NCBI GenBank assembly: GCA_947630855.1
Contig: CANRJF010000011.1
Location: 1-44,346, forward strand
DNA from: an uncultured Lachnospiraceae bacterium
Lineage (GTDB): Bacteria > Bacillota > Clostridia > Lachnospirales > Lachnospiraceae
Reading direction: 5' to 3'
DNA length: 44,346 nucleotides
Shown: positions 6,978-13,680 of the stretch, in pieces
Layout: every line of letters starts with the position of its first letter
How positions within the stretch are numbered: position 1 is the stretch's first letter
Position numbers and translations under genes: made by a program
The notes under the pieces: generated by a model
Told to the model about the DNA's origin: nothing
Database searches by the model: none
The model's input: only the letters and a program-made list of their open reading frames with translations

Positions 6978-9453
6978 ATTCGCTGTACCGTATTCTCTCT
7001 ATGAGAGAATCTTTTTTTACAAAACGCCCTAATCCCACTGCCAGAAGGAGCTGGATGGCAAGGAGAATAAGGGACACCGCAACAGCCGCGGCAAAAGGAT
7101 AATGGTAAGTTCTGATATTAAATCCTCCCAGTTCCCGGACTTTTAAATACACGGGATATCCTAAGAGGCTTCCGCCTCCCACCGAGAGAATCAGCGTCCC
7201 GGCCGTATAAAATAATCCTTCCATGACAAGCATTTTTACAAGCTGCCGCTGGGTCATTCCCAAAGCCTGCATCATACCCATTTCCCTTCTCCGCAGGTGG
7301 ACAGAATGAATCATGGTATTTACCATATTCATTACGCATATCATGCCTAAAATCCCAAGAAAAGCATAAGCTGCCGCATTGGTGATAAGAAGGGCGGATT
7401 TCCAGATGTCATACTGTTCCTTCCATGTTTCAAGGAGCAGTAAATCACTTTTTCCTATGATTTGCTTTATTGCCGCTTCCACATTGGGATTGTAATCTTC
7501 TTCGGCAAAAACCGTAAACCTGCCGTTTAATTCTCCCGGGCAGATATTCTCTAGCCCCCTTGTTCCCATAAGGAAATAATTATAATTGTTAAAGCCGGAA
7601 TCGTAATCCCCAATGGCTGCCACTTTAACATCCACGCTGTGATTTCCCTCATCCAGAAAGCAGAATTTTAGCGTATCTCCCAAATGGATATCAGGATACC
7701 AGTAGAGCATGTTTTTATCCATAATACATACATCCCCCCGCTGCAAATCCTCATAGGAAACATTTCCTTCTATAATTCCGTCCAGAAGCTGTTCCATGTG
7801 CTCGTCCGGCACTCCCGATATGCAGTAGGTATCCACATCCTGATAAATATCCACCGTGGCATAGCCCTCCAAAAAACAACTGATATCCGTAATGCCGTCA
7901 ATATTTAAAATCTCCTGTTTTAAATCTTCTGTAAGAGGGTTGTTTTTTATGATGTTATTCCATTTCCGTTCAGGATGCTCTTTGTTGTCGGACTCCACAT
8001 GAAGCGTAATTTTATACTGGCCCAATATGGAACTGGCAGCGCTTTCTTTTGGATTTGCACAGGATAAAACCGTTGCCACAACCATCACAAAAATTCCCGT
8101 TGCAGACATTGCCGCCACCGTAATAAAAACATTTTTCTTTTTCCCTGCAAGATAGATTTTTGCCAGCCGGAAAACCGAGACCTCTTTATAACTTTTCCGC
8201 CATGCCTTTCCTTTTTTCTTTTTTTCATCCTCCCCCTGATAGCGTATTGCCTCCATATCCGTGATTTTAGAAACAACCCGAATCGGCTTCTGTAAGCCTA
8301 AACGCACCGTCAAAAAGGCTACCAGAACCGCCAGGACATAAATCGGCAGATGATACAGGGATACCTTTCCTGATTGTACCAGTTGTGTAATTGTTTCCAT
8401 CATGATATTTTTATTTCCTACAAGTTTAAAGAACAGGGTGAATATGCCTTTTGTGAGGAGTGTTCCCACAATAAGCCCTGCTGGTATAAAAATTCCCGCC
8501 ACAAACATTCCCTCTAAGAGAACCATATTTTTTAACTGTTTTTTGGAAGCCCCCATGGCTTTCAATTTTCCATATTCTCTGACCCTGTCCGAAATTCCCA
8601 CATAATAAATACTGTAAATCGTTATCACTCCGGCGAAAACAATGATGCACATAATTATTGCAATCACCGGGACAAAAACCGGGTCCACATAATTTGCCAG
8701 AAGGTAATCGTCATTGATTCTGATATCATTCTCCGATATGTGGAGGCTCTCTCCGATTGCATGAATCTGTTTTTTTATCTCATCCGTAGTGGTATGTTCT
8801 TTTGTATCCACCCGTAAGAAAAAACGATACCGGATTTCCTCCGGGGAAACTTCATGTTCTAAAAATTCTTTCGATATCAATGCGGGATATAATGCATTGG
8901 AATTATTTTGTGTGTTATTTTCCGTGGGGCTCTCCAAAAATCCTGTTATCACAAACGGTTTTTCTTTAACATAATCCAATGCTCCATCATGGTTAACCTG
9001 ATAGGGAATGGTAATCGTATCCCCTGTTTTGGCCTCCTGCCCTAAAGCAGACAAAACCCCCCGGGAAACTACAATTTCATTTTCTTTTACAGGCAAAGTT
9101 CCCTCCGACAGTTTTTGGTTGTTTAACTCAAACCCTTTTTCATCCATGTAGAGCAGGATAATCTGTGCATTGTTTGCAGAGACTAAAGCAGCATCACTTC
9201 TGAGCCCCCAGGTTTCTATGCCGTGGTATACGGAAAGTTTTTCCACCATATCCCCATCCACATCCCGCAGCAATGCATGGTAGGAAGGATATATTTCATT
9301 GGTAGCCGCAAATTGGGATTCTATCATATCCTTTCCGATGGTAGGCACTAAAAACAGCAGGAGCGTTGTCAGAAAAACGGCGATTCCGATGAGAAAATTT
9401 TTACTTTTATAGTACTTTATATTTTGAATGGCAATTCTTTTCACCATTTTCAT
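6976..9453 (-). CDS. ABC transporter permease, MacB/FtsX type
   Basis: 825 aa. A membrane segment lies near residues 17-35, followed by a large extracytoplasmic domain, then three segments at about 265-390. A second half has a segment near 437-460, another extracytoplasmic domain and three C-terminal segments, i.e. two FtsX repeats. 'YGKLKAMGASKKQLKNMVLLEG' and 'MGMMQALGMTQRQLVKMLVMEG' are the two copies of the FtsX cytoplasmic loop. Such permeases do not import; they couple ATP hydrolysis to peptide export, antimicrobial-peptide resistance or lipoprotein extraction. The start overlaps the stop of the ATPase gene by 4 bases (ATGA), so translation is coupled. There is no adjacent two-component system, which BceAB-type exporters usually have, so the substrate is unknown. 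Confidence 0.9.
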   Translation of the reverse strand: MKMVKRIAIQNIKYYKSKNFLIGIAVFLTTLLLFLVPTIGKDMIESQFAATNEIYPSYHALLRDVDGDMVEKLSVYHGIETWGLRSDAALVSANNAQIILLYMDEKGFELNNQKLSEGTLPVKENEIVVSRGVLSALGQEAKTGDTITIPYQVNHDGALDYVKEKPFVITGFLESPTENNTQNNSNALYPALISKEFLEHEVSPEEIRYRFFLRVDTKEHTTTDEIKKQIHAIGESLHISENDIRINDDYLLANYVDPVFVPVIAIIMCIIVFAGVITIYSIYYVGISDRVREYGKLKAMGASKKQLKNMVLLEGMFVAGIFIPAGLIVGTLLTKGIFTLFFKLVGNKNIMMETITQLVQSGKVSLYHLPIYVLAVLVAFLTVRLGLQKPIRVVSKITDMEAIRYQGEDEKKKKGKAWRKSYKEVSVFRLAKIYLAGKKKNVFITVAAMSATGIFVMVVATVLSCANPKESAASSILGQYKITLHVESDNKEHPERKWNNIIKNNPLTEDLKQEILNIDGITDISCFLEGYATVDIYQDVDTYCISGVPDEHMEQLLDGIIEGNVSYEDLQRGDVCIMDKNMLYWYPDIHLGDTLKFCFLDEGNHSVDVKVAAIGDYDSGFNNYNYFLMGTRGLENICPGELNGRFTVFAEEDYNPNVEAAIKQIIGKSDLLLLETWKEQYDIWKSALLITNAAAYAFLGILGMICVMNMVNTMIHSVHLRRREMGMMQALGMTQRQLVKMLVMEGLFYTAGTLILSVGGGSLLGYPVYLKVRELGGFNIRTYHYPFAAAVAVSLILLAIQLLLAVGLGRFVKKDSLIERIRYSE

Positions 9454-10124
9454 GATTTCCTCACCACCTTCCCGTCTTCAATTAAAATTACAACATCCGC
9501 CATCTGGGCAATCACTTCATCATGGGTAATCATAATCAGTGTCTGTCCGAAATCCTGCACGCATTTTTTTAAGATATCCATTACTTCCAATTCCGTCTGG
9601 GAATCTAGGTTTCCCGTAGGTTCATCGGCAAGAATAATGGCAGGGGAGGAGACAAGTGCCCTTGCAATGGCACAGCGCTGCTTTTGTCCGCCGGATAATG
9701 TTGCCGGCAGGGAATCCTTTTTATCTTTCATGCCTATCTTATTTAAAATATCCATCACTTTTTCTTCTCGGATTTTCTTTTCTGCCAGCCCTAAGGGAAG
9801 CACAACGTTTTCCCACACGGTAAGGGATGGAATCAAATTGTAATCCTGGAAAATAAATCCTATTTTTTCCCTGCGGAAGGCGGCCAAATCGTCCCCTTTT
9901 AAGTCATACATATCTTTGTCTTCAATAAAAACTTTTCCCGAATCCGGGCGGTCAAGCCCTCCTAACAAGTGAAGAAGGGTGGACTTTCCCGAACCGGAGC
10001 GGCCGATAATGGCAGTAAATTTTCCCCTTTCAATTTCCAGGTTCGTGTGGTCTACCGCCTTTACCAGATTTTCCCCTGAACCGTAGCATTTTACAAGGTT
10101 TTCTACTTTTACGATATTATTCAT
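9450..10124 (-). CDS. ABC transporter ATP-binding protein (MacB/LolD-like)
   Basis: 224 aa from ATG 10122-10124, chosen because AAGGAGAAG lies just upstream and the family starts here (MNNIVKVENLVKCYG). An in-frame ATG at 10184 would add 20 unrelated residues across the promoter. Motifs in order: Walker A GRSGSGKST, Q-loop FIFQDYNLIP, signature LSGGQKQR, Walker B AIILADEPTGNLDS and H-loop MITHD. The LADEPTGNLD wording is typical of the MacB/LolD/FtsE group that pairs with FtsX-type permeases. It energises the permease encoded directly downstream. Confidence 0.92.
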   Translation of the reverse strand: MNNIVKVENLVKCYGSGENLVKAVDHTNLEIERGKFTAIIGRSGSGKSTLLHLLGGLDRPDSGKVFIEDKDMYDLKGDDLAAFRREKIGFIFQDYNLIPSLTVWENVVLPLGLAEKKIREEKVMDILNKIGMKDKKDSLPATLSGGQKQRCAIARALVSSPAIILADEPTGNLDSQTELEVMDILKKCVQDFGQTLIMITHDEVIAQMADVVILIEDGKVVRKS

Positions 10125-10163
10125 TTTATTACTTCTCCTTCCTGTGCAATTATGAACTATCGT

Positions 10164-10191
10164 ATAATAGTATAATACTGCCACATTACAA
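10164..10191 (-). promoter_or_regulatory. candidate promoter of the ABC exporter operon
   Basis: Minus strand: TTGTAA (10186-10191), 16 bp, TATTAT (10164-10169). The -35 abuts the end of the upstream terminator hairpin. The -10 region is very AT-rich and could be read in more than one register. Confidence 0.4.
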
Positions 10192-10227
10192 AACCCTTAC
10201 AAAAACAATTACAGTTTTGTAAGGGTT
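10188..10227 (-). terminator. terminator of the toxin-antitoxin operon
   Basis: AACCCTTACAAAA (10192-10204) and TTTTGTAAGGGTT (10215-10227) form a perfect 13-bp stem with a 10-base loop. Read on the minus strand it lies about 50 bases past the toxin stop and is followed by TTTTG. Because it touches the exporter promoter it might also act as an operator, but termination is the simpler reading. Confidence 0.6.
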
Positions 10228-10274
10228 GCATTTTTATAATCTGAAAATCATATATGAATGAAACAATTATATAT

Positions 10275-10610
10275 CTATTTCCCGTTTCCTTTTAAATATT
10301 TCTGATACATTTCTTCAATGATTTCCAAATCATCTTTATCTAATTGTCCAATTTTAAATATAAAACTGTCTTGGGACAGTAACATTACCTTAGATACTCT
10401 TGCAGTTGACGCTAATCTCAAATTTGCTTCACGCCAATGTAAGATAGGAATATCATATGGGTCTGTCGTTCTGGGTGAATGCTTCGTAATCTTTACAGAT
10501 AAAACGCCAAGTGCATTTTCGTCCAATACAATTACCGGTCTGTTTATGATTTGCGAATTATCTTCTTCTAATGGAAATTCCACAAACCAAACTTCGCCTT
10601 TGTTGTACAT
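10275..10610 (-). CDS. type II toxin, MazF/PemK family
   Basis: 111 aa, the usual size of the family. It begins with the typical beta-barrel start MYNKGEVWFVEFP and has NRPVIVLDEN and KVMLLSQDSFIFKIGQL, matching the PemK fold and its catalytic-groove strands. MazF-type toxins are ribosome-independent, sequence-specific mRNA endoribonucleases. The variant is somewhat divergent (NRPVIVL instead of RRPVLVL). The gene begins 3 bases after the antitoxin stop, so the two are co-translated, and it ends before a strong terminator. Confidence 0.82.
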   Translation of the reverse strand: MYNKGEVWFVEFPLEEDNSQIINRPVIVLDENALGVLSVKITKHSPRTTDPYDIPILHWREANLRLASTARVSKVMLLSQDSFIFKIGQLDKDDLEIIEEMYQKYLKGNGK

Positions 10611-10613
10611 AGT

Positions 10614-10925
10614 CTAAATATTCCTTTCCTTTTTCATCTGTTCAAACATTTCATCCCATTCTGTCTCATTTTTCCATTCATCATCCTTATTGATAACGGC
10701 TTTCCCCTCCGTATTATACTTGGTATTTTCCATTGCAAGCTGGTATGCTTTTTTGTTGTAATTTCCAATCATTTTGGGCTGGAATGGCAATGCTTGTTCT
10801 CTTACTGCCTGCTTTGCTGCAAGTGTAAAAAATGTTGTCATATCCATACCTAAATTAGACATTAAATCCTGTAACTGTACTTTTAAATTTTCATCTATCC
10901 GCATTGTAACATTTGTATTTGCCAT
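10614..10925 (-). CDS. type II antitoxin, RelB/DinJ family
   Basis: 103 aa from ATG 10923-10925, chosen for its AAAGGAG RBS and because MANTNVTMRIDENLKVQLQD is the standard DinJ start. An ATG 30 bases upstream overlaps the promoter and is rejected. The N-terminus is a ribbon-helix-helix (TNVTMRIDENLK, then LGMDMTTFFTLAAKQAV) that binds the operon promoter. The acidic tail with TEWDEMFEQMKKER is the toxin-neutralising part. DinJ antitoxins usually pair with YafQ/RelE-type toxins; here the partner is MazF-like, a mixed pairing. Confidence 0.85.
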   Translation of the reverse strand: MANTNVTMRIDENLKVQLQDLMSNLGMDMTTFFTLAAKQAVREQALPFQPKMIGNYNKKAYQLAMENTKYNTEGKAVINKDDEWKNETEWDEMFEQMKKERNI

Positions 10926-10945
10926 AATATCACTCCTTTGATTGT

Positions 10946-10975
10946 ATAATATCATTTTTTTCTGCTATGTGTCAA
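10946..10975 (-). promoter_or_regulatory. promoter of the toxin-antitoxin operon
   Basis: Minus strand TTGACA (10970-10975), 18 bp, TATTAT (10946-10951), followed by the antitoxin RBS. A small inverted repeat TGTCA (10970-10974) / TGACA (10986-10990) straddles the -35 and is a candidate operator for autorepression. Confidence 0.6.
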
Positions 10976-11031
10976 TACACTGTTATGACAATGCACATAA
11001 ATGTCTGATTTCATGTAACTGTTCAGATACA

Positions 11032-11202
11032 TTATTTTTTTATATCCAATTCACTTGTAACTATGCCGAATGATTCAAGTTTTGCTTTTACTAAAGTTAA
11101 TTGATAATCAAGTTCTTTTTCAGCATTATCAGCATTTTTTATACGCTGCAGATTTGAATAAGTATCAATTAAATTGCTAATCATTTCTTTGTCACTTGGC
11201 AT
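11032..11202 (-). CDS. small hypothetical protein (56 aa), paralogue of the 6.7-kb mini-gene
   Basis: ATG at 11200-11202 preceded on the minus strand by AGGTGATT; TAA at 11032-11034. The 56-aa product begins MPSDKEMISNLIDTYSNLQR and ends GIVTSELDIKK. It is lysine- and glutamate-rich, helical, with no signal peptide or known domain. The layout matches the 63-aa protein at 6744-6935. It stands alone between the toxin-antitoxin operon and htpG and is easily missed because of its size. Confidence 0.55.
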   Translation of the reverse strand: MPSDKEMISNLIDTYSNLQRIKNADNAEKELDYQLTLVKAKLESFGIVTSELDIKK

Positions 11203-11296
11203 ATAATCACCTGCTTTCTATATTGCAGACTATATTATTACAACACAAGTATATCATACGTTAGATGCAAAGTCTATGATAAATACAGACGTCATT

Positions 11297-13408
11297 TTAC
11301 TTTGTCAGTAGCATCATGATTTTATTGCTTCTTGCAATGAATTTTGTCATAGCTTCCGGTGGGAGAGGCTGATTGGAAATCATTGCCAGGTCATATAACT
11401 GTTCGCAGAAATCAACTACATGCTCTGATTCTTTATTGTCCACAATGTATTTTACAAGAGGATGGTTTGCATTTAATGTCAATGTAATATCTCCGCCGAA
11501 CATAGACATATCCATGCCCATGCCTCCCATGGAGTACATTTTCATCATATCCTGCATACGTCTGCCTTCCTCGGATAAAGTAATAACGGAAGAGATGTTT
11601 TCGTCCTTTAATTTTTCCACCTTTACATTCAGCTTATCATTGTTTAATGATTTGCGGAATACTTCTGTTAAGGTTTCCGTTATATCCTTTAATTCCTCCT
11701 CGGATGTTTCTTCTTTCAAAGCCTCCGTTAAGTCTGCGTCAATACGCATAAATTTGTATTTTTCATTTCTTCTCTCCAACTGGGAGATAAAGGATGTGTC
11801 AATATTGTGGTTTAAAATAACAGCATTCATGTTCTGCTCTTTAAACATTTTAATATACTGTCCCTGCTGGTTCAAATCCGTTACATAGTAAATAACATTT
11901 CTGTCATCCTTAGGCTCTTCTGATTCCGAAGCAGCATCCCCGGCGGGGGTGCCGTCTGCATTTTCCACGGTTACTTCCGGTTCTTTTTCGTCTTCCTTGG
12001 ATTCACCTTCCTCTGCCTTTTCTTCTTCCACGGGTTTTAACCATTCAGGAAGAGTTAAATATTTGTCGTTAATATCTTTAAACAGAATATAGTCGTTCAT
12101 CTTATCGCAGAACTTTTCATCCTTTAAGCAGCCGAACTTGATAAACGGGCTGATGTCATCCCAGTATTTTTCGTAGGATTCCTTGTCGGTTTTGCACATG
12201 CCAATCAGCTTGTCAGCCACTTTTTTCGTAATGTAATCAGAAATTTTCTTTACAAAACCGTCGTTTTGCAGTGCGCTTCTGGACACATTTAAAGGCAGGT
12301 CAGGACAGTCAATCACCCCTTTAAGCAGCATTAAAAATTCGGGTATTACTTCTTTGATATTATCTGCCACAAACACCTGATTGTTATACAATTTGATTGT
12401 GCCCTCAATGGAATCATATTCCGTGTTGATTTTTGGGAAGTAAAGGATTCCTTTTAAATTAAAAGGATAATCCATATTTAAATGAATCCAGAACAGGGGC
12501 TCTTTATAATCTGCAAAAACTTTCCTGTAAAAAGTTTTGTATTCTTCGTCCGTGCAGTCTTTCGGGGTTTTTGCCCAGAGAGGCGCAGTGTCATTTAAAG
12601 GAACGGGACGTTTTACAATCTTTAATTTTTCTTTTCTCGGGGAAACTTCCACAATTTCTTTTTCCCCGTTTTCATTTTCCTTTTCCTCTGTCTTTGCCTC
12701 TTCAATAATGGTTTCAATGACAGTGTCGGTATCTAATTTTTCATCGGCATCAATGGTTTCATATTCTTCCGGGGCGTTTGCCTTGGTAAGGTAAATTTCC
12801 GTAGGCATAAAAGAACAGTATTTCTGCACGACTTCCCTTGCACGGTACTCATTGGCAAATTCCAGGCAGTCCTCATTTAAGAACAGGGTAATAGTAGTTC
12901 CCACTTCCTCTTTGGTGCCGTCTTTCATGTCAAATTCCGTGCCCCCGTCACATTCCCAGTGAACGGCTGCTGCCCCTTCTTTGTAGGAAAGGGTGTCAAT
13001 GTGTACCTCGTCAGCCACCATAAAAGCAGAGTAGAAGCCTAATCCGAAATGCCCGATAATCTGGTCGTCACTGGTCTTGTCCTTATATTTTTCCAAAAAA
13101 TCGTTGGCGCCGGAAAAAGCAATCTGGTTAATGTATTCCTCCACTTCCTCAGCCGTCATGCCAAGGCCGTTATCTGTAACGCTTAAAGTTTTCTCATCGG
13201 GATTTACCTCAATGGTGACTTTGGGCTTGTAATCTGCGGGAAGTTCATATTCCCCCATCATGTCAAGTTTTTTCAGTTTGGTAATTGCGTCACAGCCGTT
13301 GGAAATCAATTCCCGGTAAAAAATATCATGGTCGGAATAGAGCCATTTTTTTATTACCGGAAAAATATTGTCGCTGTTAATTGATAAGCTGCCATGTTTG
13401 TTTGCCAT
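11297..13408 (-). CDS. htpG: Hsp90-family chaperone HtpG
   Basis: 703 aa from ATG 13406-13408, chosen for its AAAGGAG RBS (an ATG three codons upstream lacks one). The N-terminal ATPase has YRELISNGCDAITK, VTDNGLGMTAEEV and IGHFGLGFYSAFMVAD, the GHKL nucleotide pocket. LNVSRSALQND is the conserved middle-domain element with the catalytic Arg. It is longer than E. coli HtpG because of two charged, low-complexity inserts (about residues 205-225 and 465-510, Glu/Lys-rich). There is no C-terminal MEEVD, as expected in bacteria. It is cytosolic and folds client proteins under stress. It is monocistronic, with a CIRCE operator upstream, so probably HrcA-repressed. Confidence 0.97.
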   Translation of the reverse strand: MANKHGSLSINSDNIFPVIKKWLYSDHDIFYRELISNGCDAITKLKKLDMMGEYELPADYKPKVTIEVNPDEKTLSVTDNGLGMTAEEVEEYINQIAFSGANDFLEKYKDKTSDDQIIGHFGLGFYSAFMVADEVHIDTLSYKEGAAAVHWECDGGTEFDMKDGTKEEVGTTITLFLNEDCLEFANEYRAREVVQKYCSFMPTEIYLTKANAPEEYETIDADEKLDTDTVIETIIEEAKTEEKENENGEKEIVEVSPRKEKLKIVKRPVPLNDTAPLWAKTPKDCTDEEYKTFYRKVFADYKEPLFWIHLNMDYPFNLKGILYFPKINTEYDSIEGTIKLYNNQVFVADNIKEVIPEFLMLLKGVIDCPDLPLNVSRSALQNDGFVKKISDYITKKVADKLIGMCKTDKESYEKYWDDISPFIKFGCLKDEKFCDKMNDYILFKDINDKYLTLPEWLKPVEEEKAEEGESKEDEKEPEVTVENADGTPAGDAASESEEPKDDRNVIYYVTDLNQQGQYIKMFKEQNMNAVILNHNIDTSFISQLERRNEKYKFMRIDADLTEALKEETSEEELKDITETLTEVFRKSLNNDKLNVKVEKLKDENISSVITLSEEGRRMQDMMKMYSMGGMGMDMSMFGGDITLTLNANHPLVKYIVDNKESEHVVDFCEQLYDLAMISNQPLPPEAMTKFIARSNKIMMLLTK

Positions 13409-13459
13409 AAGAAACACTCCTTTATAAAAATTATCGGTTTACGTTTTTCACTGAAAACA

Positions 13460-13488
13460 ATAATAAAACGTATTTGGGGAAAAGTCAA
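13460..13488 (-). promoter_or_regulatory. htpG promoter
   Basis: Minus strand TTGACT (13483-13488), 17 bp, TATTAT (13460-13465): a strong sigma-A promoter about 50 bases before the htpG start. CIRCE lies only 7 bp upstream of the -35. Confidence 0.75.
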
Positions 13489-13495
13489 TAAAAAA

Positions 13496-13522
13496 TTAGC
13501 ACTCTTTTTGAATGAGTGCTAA
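13496..13522. promoter_or_regulatory. CIRCE operator (HrcA binding site)
   Basis: TTAGCACTC (13496-13504), nine bases, GAGTGCTAA (13514-13522): an exact match to the CIRCE consensus. It is next to the -35 of htpG and about 90 bp from the divergent promoter at 13612, so it most likely regulates htpG and might also affect the divergent gene. HrcA itself is not in the window. Confidence 0.93.
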
Positions 13523-13611
13523 CAAAAACCGTAAAACCCTTGAAAAATGGGGATTTTTTAATTCTTAAAATTTTATAAACCGGAAAAGTGAGAAAAAACA
13601 AAAATCAAGAC

Positions 13612-13640
13612 TTGACCGTGTAATTCATAGGAATTATTAT
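13612..13640 (+). promoter_or_regulatory. promoter of the 891-aa zinc-ribbon protein gene
   Basis: TTGACC (13612-13617), 17 bp, TATTAT (13635-13640), about 40 bases before the ATG at 13681. Confidence 0.65.
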
Positions 13641-13680
13641 ATATAGTAGGGAAACGATTACAATACTGCGAGGTGCATTT

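Noticed and set aside
10192-10227. Operator of the ABC exporter
   Set aside because: The stem is better placed as the toxin-antitoxin terminator on the same strand; an operator role remains possible but is not needed.
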